NCBI GenBank assembly: GCA_966212505.1
Contig: CBIHRS010000019.1
Location: forward strand, 25,156-89,155
Source: CAMLIZ01 sp966212505
Lineage (GTDB): Bacteria > Pseudomonadota > Gammaproteobacteria > Burkholderiales > Burkholderiaceae_C
DNA: 64,000 bases
Direction: 5' to 3'
Of the stretch, positions 8,088 through 17,034 are shown in pieces; within the stretch, counting starts at the first letter, position 1; each line of letters begins with the position of its first letter. The notes under the pieces are model-generated. The model did no database searches and was not told where the DNA came from. It was given only the letters and a program-made list of their open reading frames with translations. The position numbers were made by a program, and so were the translations under genes.

Positions 8088-9344
8088 ATGTCGATTCTCG
8101 TGGTCCTGATTCCACCGCGCCCGCGGCCCCCCGCTGCGGGCGGCGAGCTGGCGCCGTCGTCGCACAACAGCGGCGAGTTCAGCTATGTGCTGAGCCCCGA
8201 CGGCCTGGCCATCGGAGCCCAGGGCCGCTGCGCGCCGGCGCTGATGCCGCGCGCCGACAGCGTGGTCGCGGTACTGCCCGATTGCGATGTGGGCTGGCAC
8301 CGCATCACGCTGCCCAAGGCGCCGGCCGCCCGCATGCGAGCCGCGCTGATCGGCGTGCTCGAGGAAGCGCTGCTCGACGAACCCGAGGCCACGCACCTGG
8401 CACTTGCGCCGGGGGCCACGGCCGGCCAGCCGGCGTGGGTGGCCGCCGTCAACCGGCCCTGGCTGGCCGAGGAGCTCGCGATCCTCGAGAAGGCCAACGT
8501 GCGCGTCGAGCGCGTCGTGCCGTCGTCGTGGCCCGACGACGTGCCGATGGGCCACTTCGCTGAAAACGCCGAAGGCGATACGCCGGGCACGGAACGCATG
8601 AGCCTGGTGTGGTCGGATGCGCAAGGTGTGGCTTGCGTGAGGCTGCAGGGCAGCCTGGCGCGCGCGATGCTGCCGGCGCAAACCGCCCAGCCCGCGCGCT
8701 GGTCGGCGACGCCGGCGGCCGCGGCGCCCGCCGAGCGCTGGCTGGGCGCGCCGGTGATGGTGCTCTCGGTCGAGCAGCGGGCGCTGCAGGCGGCCCGCTC
8801 GCTGTGGAATATCCGCCAGTTCGATCTCGCGCCGCGCCATCGGGGTGCGCGCGCACTGCGCGATGCGTGGCTGCGTTTCCTGAGCCCGGGCTGGCGCCCG
8901 GTGCGATGGGGCGTGATCGGCCTGCTGCTGGTCAACCTGGCCGGGCTCAACCTGTGGGCCTGGCATCAGCGCAGCGCGATGGCGGGCAAGCAACTGGCGA
9001 TGACCGAGTTGCTGCGCAGCACGCATCCCAAGGTCCGTGTCGTCGTCGATGCGCCGGTGCAGATGCGGCGCGAAACCGAAGCGCTGCGCATTGCCGCCGG
9101 CCGGCCCGGCGACGATGATCTCGAAGCACTGCTGTCGGCCGCGGCCTCGGCCTGGCCGATGGACCGCCCCCCGGTCGAAAGCCTGCGCTTCGAGCCCGGC
9201 AAGCTCACGCTCGGTGCCGCCGGCTGGTCGGAGGCGCAGGTGGCGCAGTTCCGCAGCCAGCTGCGCCCCGCCGGCTGGCAGGTCGAGCTCGATCGCGGCA
9301 ACCTGGTCGTGAGCCGCGCCGCGGCGGCAGGAGGCACCTCTTGA
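8088..9344 (+). CDS. gspL: Type II secretion assembly platform protein GspL
   Basis: A 418-residue bitopic inner-membrane protein linking the cytoplasmic ATPase GspE to the periplasmic part of the platform. The N-terminal two thirds are the actin-like cytoplasmic domain (GspL_C/N fold region, ending near FLSPGWRPVRW). One membrane helix follows at about 272-290 (GVIGLLLVNLAGLNLWAW), then a ferredoxin-like periplasmic domain. No strong Shine-Dalgarno precedes the ATG at 8088, and the 121-base upstream gap is unusually AT-rich for this locus. The stop overlaps the gspM start. Confidence 0.9.
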   Translation: MSILVVLIPPRPRPPAAGGELAPSSHNSGEFSYVLSPDGLAIGAQGRCAPALMPRADSVVAVLPDCDVGWHRITLPKAPAARMRAALIGVLEEALLDEPEATHLALAPGATAGQPAWVAAVNRPWLAEELAILEKANVRVERVVPSSWPDDVPMGHFAENAEGDTPGTERMSLVWSDAQGVACVRLQGSLARAMLPAQTAQPARWSATPAAAAPAERWLGAPVMVLSVEQRALQAARSLWNIRQFDLAPRHRGARALRDAWLRFLSPGWRPVRWGVIGLLLVNLAGLNLWAWHQRSAMAGKQLAMTELLRSTHPKVRVVVDAPVQMRRETEALRIAAGRPGDDDLEALLSAAASAWPMDRPPVESLRFEPGKLTLGAAGWSEAQVAQFRSQLRPAGWQVELDRGNLVVSRAAAAGGTS

Positions 9345-9859
9345 ACACCGCCCGCATCACCCTTCCCCCCGCAGTGACCGCCTGGCGCAGCGCTGCGCGC
9401 GCCCGTTGGCAGGCGCTGGCCCCGCGCGAGCGGCAGCTCGTGGCCATCGCCAGCAGCGTCGTCGGCCTGTTCGTGGTGTGGCTGGTCTTCGTGCAGCCGG
9501 CGCTGCGCACGGTGCGCGAAGCCCCGGGGCAGCTCGACCGCCTCGACACCCAGCTGCAGCAGATGCAGCGCCTCGCGGCCGAGTCGCGCGACCTGCGCAA
9601 TGCCACGCCGCTGTCGGCCGCGCAATCGGCCATGGCGCTCAAGGCCGCCACCGACCGGCTGGGCGAGAAAGGCCGGCTCGCGCTGCAGGGCGATCGCGCG
9701 ATCCTGACGCTCGCCAACGTGAGCGGCGAGCAGCTGCGCGGCTGGCTGTCCGAGGCGCGCAGCGGCGCGCATGCCCGTCCGGTGGAAGCCCAGCTCACCC
9801 GCGGCCAACAGGGCTACAACGGCACGGTGGTGGTCAGCCTCGGAGGCAGCGGCTCGTGA
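9341..9859 (+). CDS. gspM: Type II secretion assembly platform protein GspM
   Basis: A 172-residue GspM, a bitopic membrane protein that dimerises with GspL and stabilises it. A membrane helix (VAIASSVVGLFVVWLVFVQP) lies at about residues 37-55, followed by a coiled-coil-like linker rich in Leu/Gln (LDTQLQQMQRLAAES) and a small periplasmic ferredoxin-like domain. The start is a TTG at 9341 overlapping the gspL stop, set by a perfect AGGAGG at 9329-9334 with six-base spacing. Its stop overlaps the GTG start of gspN. Confidence 0.9.
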   Translation: MNTARITLPPAVTAWRSAARARWQALAPRERQLVAIASSVVGLFVVWLVFVQPALRTVREAPGQLDRLDTQLQQMQRLAAESRDLRNATPLSAAQSAMALKAATDRLGEKGRLALQGDRAILTLANVSGEQLRGWLSEARSGAHARPVEAQLTRGQQGYNGTVVVSLGGSGS

Positions 9860-10767
9860 AGTTCTCCGACACGCTCAACTGGCTGCCGGCGCGGCGGCGC
9901 AAGCGCTTCGCGCGCACCGGCTTCGCCGAATCGACGCTGGCCGAACTGGCCTGGCAGAGTGCGCGCAATGCCGCCACGCGATGGGGCGGCTGGGGCATTG
10001 CCGCCGGCGTGGTCGCAGGCCTGATCGCCTTTGCGCCGGCCGGCTGGCTGGCGCGCAGCGTCGCCTCCGCCACCAACGGCCGGCTGCTGCTGACCGAAAC
10101 CCGCGGCACGATCTGGTCGGGCAGTGCCGTGCTGGTGCTCACCGGCGGCCCCGAAAGCCGCGACGCCAGCGCCCTGCCGGGTCGCATGGCCTGGGATCTC
10201 GGCTTCAAGGGCCTTGGCCTGCAGCTCAAGCTGCGGCAGGACTGCTGCATCAACGGCGAGCTCGCGCTGCAGCTGCATCCTGGCCTCAACCGCTTCAGTG
10301 CCGAACTCGTGCCGCCGCCGGCCGCACAAGCCACCGGCTGGATCGCGCAGTGGCCCGCGGCCTGGCTCGCCGGCCTGGGCACGCCCTGGAACACGCTGCA
10401 GCTCGGCGGCGTGATCAAGCTCACCTCGCCCGGCCTGAGCTTCGAGTCGGCGCAGGGCCGCGGCCGCCTGTCCGGCCAGGCCGACCTGATGCTGCTGGGT
10501 GCCTCGTCGCGCCTGTCGACGCTCGACACGCTCGGCAGCTACCGTCTCACGCTGCAAGGCGACCCGCGAGGCGCCTCGCCGACACAGATCAACCTCAGCA
10601 CGCTCGACGGCGCGCTGCAGCTCAACGGCTCGGGCCAATGGGGCGCCGGCCAGCTGCGCTTCCGCGGCGACGCGCGGGCCGCACCCGGCAGCGAAGCAGC
10701 CCTGAACAACCTGCTGAACATCATCGGACGGCGCCAGGGCGCCGTGTCGCTCATTTCGATCGGATGA
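9856..10767 (+). CDS. gspN: Type II secretion system protein GspN
   Basis: A 303-residue GspN, an accessory inner-membrane protein present in only some type II systems. It has one N-terminal membrane helix (about 40-62, WGGWGIAAGVVAGLIAFAPA) and a beta-rich periplasmic body resembling AsmA/LEA-like N proteins. Visible landmarks are RLLLTETRGTIWSG and AELVPPPA. The start is GTG at 9856 overlapping the gspM stop. The gspD start overlaps its stop. Its precise role is unsettled for the family. Confidence 0.88.
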   Translation: MKFSDTLNWLPARRRKRFARTGFAESTLAELAWQSARNAATRWGGWGIAAGVVAGLIAFAPAGWLARSVASATNGRLLLTETRGTIWSGSAVLVLTGGPESRDASALPGRMAWDLGFKGLGLQLKLRQDCCINGELALQLHPGLNRFSAELVPPPAAQATGWIAQWPAAWLAGLGTPWNTLQLGGVIKLTSPGLSFESAQGRGRLSGQADLMLLGASSRLSTLDTLGSYRLTLQGDPRGASPTQINLSTLDGALQLNGSGQWGAGQLRFRGDARAAPGSEAALNNLLNIIGRRQGAVSLISIG

Positions 10768-13085
10768 CCATGGACCAGCGCCACACCAAGAAGCATCGCG
10801 CGGGGCGTGCCACCGCCATCACCTGCCGGACGCTGGCAGCCAGCCTGCTGGTCGGCGCCCTGCCCCAGCTGCACGCGCAGCCGACCGAGGAAGCAACAGC
10901 CGCTGCCAAGGCCCGTGGTGCCGCGCTGCCCAGCCACAGCCCGGCGCTGCGCTCGCCCACGCCGGTGACGCTCAACTTCGTCAACGCCGACATCGAGGCG
11001 GTGTCGCGCGCGATGGGCGCGATGCTCGAGCGGCCGATCATCGTCGACCCGCGGGTCAAGGGCACGATCACCCTCTACAGCGAGCAGCCGCTGAGCGTGC
11101 GCGAGGCGTACCTCAACTACCTGGCCGCGCTGCGCGGCCTGGGCTTCACCGTGGTGGAGAACGCGGGCCTGCTGAAGGTGGTGCCCGAGGCCGACGCCAA
11201 GCTGCAGGCCGGCACCGTGTCGGTGGGCACGCCCAACCTGCGCGGCGACCAGATCATGACGCAGGTGTTCCGCCTCAACTACGAGAACGCCAACAACCTC
11301 GTCACGGTGTTGCGGCCGCTGATCAGCCCCAACAACACGATCAACGCCAACCCCAGCAACAACACGCTGGTCATCACCGACTACGCCGACAACCTGCAGC
11401 GCATCTCGCGCATCATCGCCGCGCTGGATACCCCGTCGAGCACCGACATCGAGGTCATCACGCTGAAGCACGCAGTCGCCAGCGACATGGCGGCGCTGGT
11501 GCAGCGGCTGGCCGAAGGCGGTGGCGGCGTGGTGGTGCCGGGTGCGGCGCCGGGCGGCGGCGCCGGAGGCGTCTCGGTGCTGGCCGATCCGCGCAGCAAT
11601 TCACTGATCGTGCGCGCCGGCAACCCGGCCAAGCTGGCCAGCGTGCGCGCCATCATCGACCGGCTCGACCAGCCCAACGGCACCGCCGGTCCCGCGGGCA
11701 ACATCTACGTGGTCTACCTGCGCAATGCCGATGCGGCCAAGCTCGCCACGGTGCTGCGCGCCGCGTTCGCGGCCGGCAGCAGCGGCGGCAGCGGTGGCGC
11801 CAGCAGCGGCGGCGGCGGGCTCAGCCCTGCGTCCCTGTCGTCGCCGGGCGCCAACGTCAATTCGTTGGGCAGCAGCTCCGCCGGCGGCACGGCGGCCACG
11901 CCGGCCAACACGCCGGTGTCAGCCTCGGCGGGCCCGTCGACCGGCGGTTTCGTGCAGGCCGACCCGTCGACCAACTCGCTGATCATCACCGCGCCGGAGC
12001 CGATGTACCGCCAGATCCGCGCCGTGATCGACCAGCTCGACTCGCGCCGCGCACAGGTGTACGTGGAGGCGCTGATCGTCGAGGTCGATGCCGACCGCGC
12101 TGCTGAGCTGGGCCTGCAGTGGCAGGGCATCTCGGGCAGCAAGGGCGACACCAACATCATCGGCCTGGGCACCAACTTCGGCTCGGGCGTGACCAGCATC
12201 CTCGGCGCGAGCAAGCTGCTGGCGCAGGGCGTCACCGGCCTGGCCAGCGCCGACGAAGGCCAGCTCAACGGCATCAACTTCGGCGTCGCGCACCAGATCG
12301 GCAGCCGCTACACGCTGGGCGTGCTGGCACGCGCGCTCGAATCGAACACCGGCGTCAACATCCTGTCGACGCCGAACCTCGTGACGCTGGACAACGAAGA
12401 GGCCAAGATCGTCGTCGGCCAGAACGTGCCCTTCGTCACTGGCTCGTTCACCAACACCGGCACCGGCACCGGCGCGACCAACCCGTTCCAGACCATCGAA
12501 CGCAAGGACGTGGGCCTGACGCTGCGCATCCGCCCGCAGATCGGAGAGGGCAACACAGTGCGCATGACGATCTTCCAGGAATCGTCTGCCGTGCTCGCCA
12601 CCACCGCCGCCGGCACCGCGAACGCCGGCCCGTCGACCACCAAGCGCTCGATCGAATCCACCGTGGTGGTCGACGACGGCGAGATCCTGGTGCTGGGCGG
12701 GCTGATCGAAGACAACTACACCGACACCCGCGCCAAGGTGCCGCTGCTGGGCGACCTTCCTCTCGTCGGCGGGCTGTTCCGCAGCGAGAACCGCTCGCGC
12801 AAGAAGACCAACCTGATGGTGTTCCTGCGCCCGGTGGTGATGCGCACGCAGGAAGCGACCAGCAGGCTGTCGATGGACCGCTACGACCTGATGCGCGACA
12901 TGCAGACCAACACCCAGCCGCAGCCGCGCATGCTGGTGCCGGTGAACCAGGCCCCGATGCTGCCGGTGCCTTCCGGCACGCCGTCGAGCCAGCCGCTGGT
13001 CGGCTCGCCGGACCTGCCGACCAAGGAGCCGCTGCCCAAGAAATCCGCCCCGCCGGCGACCACCCCGGCCACTCCCAGCAACTGA
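10764..13085 (+). CDS. gspD: Type II secretion outer-membrane secretin GspD
   Basis: A 773-residue secretin that forms the outer-membrane channel. After a Sec signal region (about 1-38, ending near LPQLHAQ) come N0 (VTLNFVNADIEAVSRAMG), then the N1-N3 ring domains (NPSNNTLVITDYADN; ADPRSNSLIVRAGN; ADPSTNSLIITAPEP), and the secretin beta-barrel core with VVVDDGEILVLGGLIEDNY and a KVPLLGDLPLVGGLFR segment. A long Ser/Gly/Ala linker (about residues 336-395) interrupts N3. The C-terminus is Pro-rich and could be a pilotin-binding S-domain. The ATG at 10764 overlaps the gspN stop; an in-frame ATG six bases later is an alternative. Confidence 0.95.
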   Translation: MTMDQRHTKKHRAGRATAITCRTLAASLLVGALPQLHAQPTEEATAAAKARGAALPSHSPALRSPTPVTLNFVNADIEAVSRAMGAMLERPIIVDPRVKGTITLYSEQPLSVREAYLNYLAALRGLGFTVVENAGLLKVVPEADAKLQAGTVSVGTPNLRGDQIMTQVFRLNYENANNLVTVLRPLISPNNTINANPSNNTLVITDYADNLQRISRIIAALDTPSSTDIEVITLKHAVASDMAALVQRLAEGGGGVVVPGAAPGGGAGGVSVLADPRSNSLIVRAGNPAKLASVRAIIDRLDQPNGTAGPAGNIYVVYLRNADAAKLATVLRAAFAAGSSGGSGGASSGGGGLSPASLSSPGANVNSLGSSSAGGTAATPANTPVSASAGPSTGGFVQADPSTNSLIITAPEPMYRQIRAVIDQLDSRRAQVYVEALIVEVDADRAAELGLQWQGISGSKGDTNIIGLGTNFGSGVTSILGASKLLAQGVTGLASADEGQLNGINFGVAHQIGSRYTLGVLARALESNTGVNILSTPNLVTLDNEEAKIVVGQNVPFVTGSFTNTGTGTGATNPFQTIERKDVGLTLRIRPQIGEGNTVRMTIFQESSAVLATTAAGTANAGPSTTKRSIESTVVVDDGEILVLGGLIEDNYTDTRAKVPLLGDLPLVGGLFRSENRSRKKTNLMVFLRPVVMRTQEATSRLSMDRYDLMRDMQTNTQPQPRMLVPVNQAPMLPVPSGTPSSQPLVGSPDLPTKEPLPKKSAPPATTPATPSN

Positions 13086-13107
13086 GCACGAGCACACGAG
13101 GCACACC

Positions 13108-14529
13108 ATGGGCGCCCGCCATCCCCTGCCCTATGCCTTTGCGAAGGCCCATACGCTGCTGCTCGAAGACGACGGCCAGCAGGTCACGCTGTGGGCCGGC
13201 GAGGCCACGCCGCTGTCGGCGCTGTCGGAGGTGCTGCGCGTCTACGACGTGACCGCCTTCGAACGCGAGCCCGCCGCCACGCTCGAGCAGCGCATCGCGG
13301 CGGCCTATGCCGGCGGCGAATCGAGCGCGGCCGCGGTGGTCGGCGAGGTCGAGAGCGCGGTGGACCTCTCCCGCATGATGCAGGACCTCCCGGCGGTCGA
13401 AGACCTGCTGGAGGCCGCCAACGACGCGCCGATCATCCGCATGCTCAACGCGCTGCTGACGCAGGCTGCGAAGGACGGCGCGAGCGACATCCACATCGAG
13501 CCCTACGAGCGCAGCTCGTCGGTGCGTTTCCGCGTCGACGGCACGCTGCGCGAGGTGGTGCAGCCCAATCGCGCGCTGCATGCGGCGCTGATCTCGCGCC
13601 TGAAGATCATGGCCGAGCTCGACATCGCCGAGAAGCGCCTGCCGCAGGACGGCCGCATCTCGCTGCGCATCGGCGGCCGCGCGATCGACGTGCGGGTGTC
13701 CACGCTGCCCTCGGCCCACGGCGAGCGCGCGGTGCTGCGCCTGCTCGACAAGAGCGAATCGAAGTTCAGCCTCGAGAGCCTGGGCATGAGCGGCAACGTG
13801 CTCAACGGCTTCCACCGCCTGGTGCAGCAGCCGCACGGCATCGTGCTGGTCACCGGCCCCACCGGCTCCGGCAAGACGACCACGCTGTATGCCGCACTGC
13901 AGCGCGTGGTCACCAGCACCACTAACGTGCTGACGGTCGAAGACCCGATCGAATACGAGCTGCCCGGCATCGGCCAGACGCAGGTCAACGCCAAGATCGA
14001 CCTCACCTTCGCGAAGGCGCTGCGCGCGATCCTGCGCCAGGACCCCGACGTGATCATGATCGGCGAGATCCGCGACTTCGAGACCGCGCAGATCGCGATC
14101 CAGGCCTCGCTCACCGGCCACCTGGTGCTGGCCACGCTGCACACCAACGATGCGCCCAGCGCCGTCACCCGCCTCACCGACATGGGCGTGGAGCCGTTCC
14201 TGCTGAGCTCGTCGCTGCTCGGCGTGCTGGCGCAGCGGCTGGTGCGCAAGCTCTGCCCGGTGTGCAAGAAGCCCGACGGCCGCGGCCGCTACCACCCGGT
14301 GGGCTGCCCCGAGTGCGGGCAGACCGGCTACAAGGGCCGCACCGGCGTGTACGAGCTGATGGTGGCCGACGACAAGGTGCGCGCGCTGATCCACTCGCGC
14401 GCGGCCGAGAGCCAGCTCTTCGTGGCCGCCGAAGCGGCCGGCCTGCGCTCGATGCGCGAAGACGGCGAGCGGCTGGTCACCGAAGGCGTCACGTCGCCGG
14501 AAGAGGTGATGCGCGTGACCCGCGAGTAA
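13108..14529 (+). CDS. gspE: Type II secretion ATPase GspE
   Basis: A 473-residue cytoplasmic secretion ATPase that powers pseudopilus assembly. It has an N-terminal GspL-binding region, then the ATPase core with Walker A GPTGSGKTTT (about 249), an Asp box (LTVEDPIEYELPGIGQTQVN), Walker B (ILRQDPDVIMIGEIRD) and a His box (GHLVLATLHTNDAPSAVTRL). The tetracysteine zinc module of GspE is intact (CPVCKK and CPECGQ, about residues 383-408). It is somewhat shorter than many GspE proteins because the N-terminal domain is reduced. It starts 22 bases after gspD, and gspF follows after 13 bases. Confidence 0.96.
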   Translation: MGARHPLPYAFAKAHTLLLEDDGQQVTLWAGEATPLSALSEVLRVYDVTAFEREPAATLEQRIAAAYAGGESSAAAVVGEVESAVDLSRMMQDLPAVEDLLEAANDAPIIRMLNALLTQAAKDGASDIHIEPYERSSSVRFRVDGTLREVVQPNRALHAALISRLKIMAELDIAEKRLPQDGRISLRIGGRAIDVRVSTLPSAHGERAVLRLLDKSESKFSLESLGMSGNVLNGFHRLVQQPHGIVLVTGPTGSGKTTTLYAALQRVVTSTTNVLTVEDPIEYELPGIGQTQVNAKIDLTFAKALRAILRQDPDVIMIGEIRDFETAQIAIQASLTGHLVLATLHTNDAPSAVTRLTDMGVEPFLLSSSLLGVLAQRLVRKLCPVCKKPDGRGRYHPVGCPECGQTGYKGRTGVYELMVADDKVRALIHSRAAESQLFVAAEAAGLRSMREDGERLVTEGVTSPEEVMRVTRE

Positions 14530-14542
14530 GGCCGGACCCGAC

Positions 14543-15760
14543 ATGCCCGCCTATCGCTTCGAAGCCCTCAACGCCCAAGGCAAGGCCACCACCGGCCTGC
14601 TCGAGGCCGACAACGCCAAGGCCGCGCGGGCACAGCTGCGCGCGCAATCGCTGGTGCCGTTGCAGGTCACGCAGGTGGCCGCCGGCACCACGGCCGAAGG
14701 CGGCTCGTCGCGCTTCGGCCGGCGCGTGTTCAGCACCACGGCGCTCACGGTGTGGACGCGCCAGCTCGCCGGCCTGGTGGGCTCCGGCCTGCCGCTGGAA
14801 CGCGCGCTGACGGCGCTGACCGAAGAATCCGAAGACCCGCGCCAGCGCGAGCTGCTGGCGCACCTGAAAAGCGAGGTCAACGCCGGCTCGCCGTTCGCCC
14901 GCGCACTGGCCAGCGCGCCGCGCGAGTTCGACGACGTGTACCGTGCGGTGGTGGCCGCCGGCGAGCAGAGCGGCGCGCTGGGCGCGGTGCTCGAACGCCT
15001 GGCCGACGACCTCGAGGAACGCCAGGCGCTGAAGGCCAAGCTGATCGGCGCCACGCTGTACCCGGCCATCGTGTCGGTGATCGCGGTGGTGATCGTGATC
15101 TTCCTCGTCACCTACGTGGTGCCGCAGGTGGCCTCGGTGTTCACCAGCAGCAAGAAGGCGCTGCCGGGGCTCACGGTGGCCATGCTGGCCATCAGCGACT
15201 TCATCCGCCACTACGGCTGGCTGATGGTCGCGCTGATGGCCGTGGGGGCCACCTCGCTGGTGCTGGCGCTGCGCAACGAGGCCTTCCGCGAACGCTTCGA
15301 TGCCGGCTGGCTGCAGTTGCCGCTGGTGGGCCGGCTCTCGCGCGGCTACAACGGCGCCCGCTTCGCCGGCACGCTGGCGATGCTGGCTGGCGCCGGAGTG
15401 CCCATCCTGAAGGCGTTGCAGGCGGCGGCCGAGACCTTGTCGAACCGCTCGATGCGCGCCGATGCGATGGATGCGCTGGTGCAGGTGCGCGAAGGCGCGC
15501 CGCTGGCGTCGGCGCTGGCAGGCAAGAAGCGCTTCCCCGGCCTGCTCGCGATGTTCGCCCGGCTGGGCGAGCAGACCGGCGAGCTGCCCACCATGCTGGA
15601 GCGCGCCGCGCGCCAGCTCGGTGCCGAGGTGCAGCGCCGCGCGATGGCGCTGGCCACCATCCTGGAGCCGCTGCTGATCGTCGGCATGGGCATGGTCGTG
15701 ATGCTGATCGTGCTGGCCGTGCTCCTGCCCATCATCCAGCTCAACACCTGGGTCAAGTAA
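14543..15760 (+). CDS. gspF: Type II secretion inner-membrane platform protein GspF
   Basis: A 405-residue polytopic platform protein that rotates or gates pseudopilin insertion. It carries two T2SSF domains. The first begins VWTRQLAGLVGSGLPLERAL and the second begins GARFAGTLAMLAGAGVPILK, each ending in hydrophobic segments. About three membrane helices are visible: near 170-192, near 220-240, and the C-terminal IVGMGMVVMLIVLAVLLPI. It is the last gsp gene of the operon. The stop lies 25 bases before a sigma-54-like promoter, so the following AAA gene may be separately transcribed. Confidence 0.95.
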   Translation: MPAYRFEALNAQGKATTGLLEADNAKAARAQLRAQSLVPLQVTQVAAGTTAEGGSSRFGRRVFSTTALTVWTRQLAGLVGSGLPLERALTALTEESEDPRQRELLAHLKSEVNAGSPFARALASAPREFDDVYRAVVAAGEQSGALGAVLERLADDLEERQALKAKLIGATLYPAIVSVIAVVIVIFLVTYVVPQVASVFTSSKKALPGLTVAMLAISDFIRHYGWLMVALMAVGATSLVLALRNEAFRERFDAGWLQLPLVGRLSRGYNGARFAGTLAMLAGAGVPILKALQAAAETLSNRSMRADAMDALVQVREGAPLASALAGKKRFPGLLAMFARLGEQTGELPTMLERAARQLGAEVQRRAMALATILEPLLIVGMGMVVMLIVLAVLLPIIQLNTWVK

Positions 15761-15784
15761 CCCACCACCCCGTTTCGTGCAGTT

Positions 15785-15800
15785 AGGCACGGGGCTTGCA
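15785..15800 (+). promoter_or_regulatory. Sigma-54 (-24/-12) promoter
   Basis: The sequence AGGCACG-GGGC-TTGCA matches the sigma-54 consensus TGGCACG-N4-TTGCW at every base except the first T, with exact GG-to-GC spacing. It lies in the 175-base gap after gspF. Transcription would start near 15811, about 125 bases before the AAA ATPase start. It sits inside an inverted repeat, TTCGTGCA (15774-15781) / TGCACGAA (15797-15804). No enhancer-binding activator is encoded in the window. Confidence 0.7.
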
Positions 15801-15935
15801 CGAAGGGGGTTGAGGGGCTTTCGGCCCTATGGCAAATTGTTCTGCAATAGCGCTGGGTTCGCCGCGCTTTTCGGCGCCTCGCGGCCTCGCGCGTTTGCTG
15901 CAATGGAAGTACAGATGCAGTTCTCGGAGGTTGTC

Positions 15936-16937
15936 ATGAGCGCATCGACCGACCTGGTCCCCGTGTCCACACGCCGCAGCGGCATTCCGATCGCCAACAT
16001 GCGCAGCGTCTACCGGGTCGATGAGGTGGAGCGCCGTCTCGGCAAGCTGCCACCGAAGGAACACGAAGGCTTGCGTGCCACCTATGAGCGCATGATCGAG
16101 AAGGGCCCCGAGCGCTTCCAGGTCAAGCCCTCGGGCCTGCCGGTGATGGACCACCTGTACGAGGAATTGCCCAATTTCCACGAGGTGCTCGACGACGTGA
16201 AGCGGCAGCTGGCGCTGTGCCAGGACAGCCGCGATGCGCTCGAGATCACGCCGATGCTGCTGCTGGGCCCGCCGGGCGTCGGCAAGACGCATTTCGCACG
16301 CGAGGTCGCGCAGCTGCTGGGCACTGGCCTGGGCTTCATCTCGATGAGCTCGCTCACCGCCGGCTGGGTGCTGTCGGGCGCCTCGAGCCAATGGAAGGGC
16401 GCGCGGCCGGGCAAGGTGTTCGAGACGCTGGTCGACGGCCAGTACGCCAACCCGGTGATGGTGGTCGACGAGATCGACAAGGCGCGCGGCGAACACGCCT
16501 ACGACCCGATGGGCGCGCTCTACAGCCTGCTCGAGGTCGACACTGCCGGCTGCTTCACAGACGAATTCGCCGAGGTGCCGATCGACGCGAGCCAGGTGAT
16601 CTGGGTCGCCACCGCGAACGACGAGCGCGCCATCCCCGAGCCCATCCTCAACCGGATGAACGTGTTCGAGGTGCAGATGCCCGACGCCGATGCGGCACGC
16701 TCGATCGCCCGGCGCCTCTATGCCGGCATCCGCGGTGCGCACGACTGGGGCCGCCGCTTCGACCCCGACCCGTCCGATGCGGTGCTCGACCGCATGGCCG
16801 AGCTGGCGCCGCGCGAGATGCGCCGCGCGTGGATGACGGCCTTCGGCAATGCCAAGCTCGATGGCCGCGGCGCGATCGAGGTGCGCGACCTGCCCGACCT
16901 CGGCAGCAAGAAGACAAGCATCGGATTCGTGCAGTAG
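15936..16937 (+). CDS. Lon-like AAA ATPase without a protease domain
   Basis: A 333-residue AAA+ ATPase. Walker A is LLGPPGVGKTHFAREVA (about 110-126) and Walker B is NPVMVVDEIDKARG (about 172-185). The segments FISMSSLTAGWVLSG, WKGARPGKVFETL, TANDERAIPEPILNRM and the sensor-2 region resemble the ATPase module of Lon. The N-terminal substrate domain and the Ser-Lys protease domain of Lon are absent, so it is probably a stand-alone remodelling ATPase. The frame extends back to 15777, but I chose the ATG at 15936 because GGAGG lies eight bases upstream. It sits behind a sigma-54-type promoter and just after the gsp operon. Substrate and partner are unknown. Confidence 0.8.
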   Translation: MSASTDLVPVSTRRSGIPIANMRSVYRVDEVERRLGKLPPKEHEGLRATYERMIEKGPERFQVKPSGLPVMDHLYEELPNFHEVLDDVKRQLALCQDSRDALEITPMLLLGPPGVGKTHFAREVAQLLGTGLGFISMSSLTAGWVLSGASSQWKGARPGKVFETLVDGQYANPVMVVDEIDKARGEHAYDPMGALYSLLEVDTAGCFTDEFAEVPIDASQVIWVATANDERAIPEPILNRMNVFEVQMPDADAARSIARRLYAGIRGAHDWGRRFDPDPSDAVLDRMAELAPREMRRAWMTAFGNAKLDGRGAIEVRDLPDLGSKKTSIGFVQ

Positions 16938-16950
16938 TGCCGGCCCCTCA

Positions 16951-16986
16951 CCCCCTCGAACAGGGGGGTGTCCGAAGATCCTTCGG
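16951..16986. repeat. Two tandem hairpins after the AAA gene
   Basis: CCCCCT/AGGGGG (16951-16956 and 16962-16967, loop CGAAC) is followed directly by CCGAAG/CTTCGG (16972-16977 and 16981-16986, loop ATC). There is no T-run, so these may be an imperfect terminator or RNA-stabilising structures. A TATGAT -10-like box at 16999-17004 follows and could start the PEP-CTERM gene, though no good -35 is visible. Confidence 0.5.
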
Positions 16987-17034
16987 CGGACGCTTTCCTA
17001 TGATCGCGCCTGTAACAAATTGTCCGGAGGATGG

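Noticed and set aside
12448..14544. A 698-codon minus-strand frame opposite gspD and gspE
   Set aside because: Low-complexity, Arg/His-rich translation with no motif, fully covered by two genes with unmistakable families.
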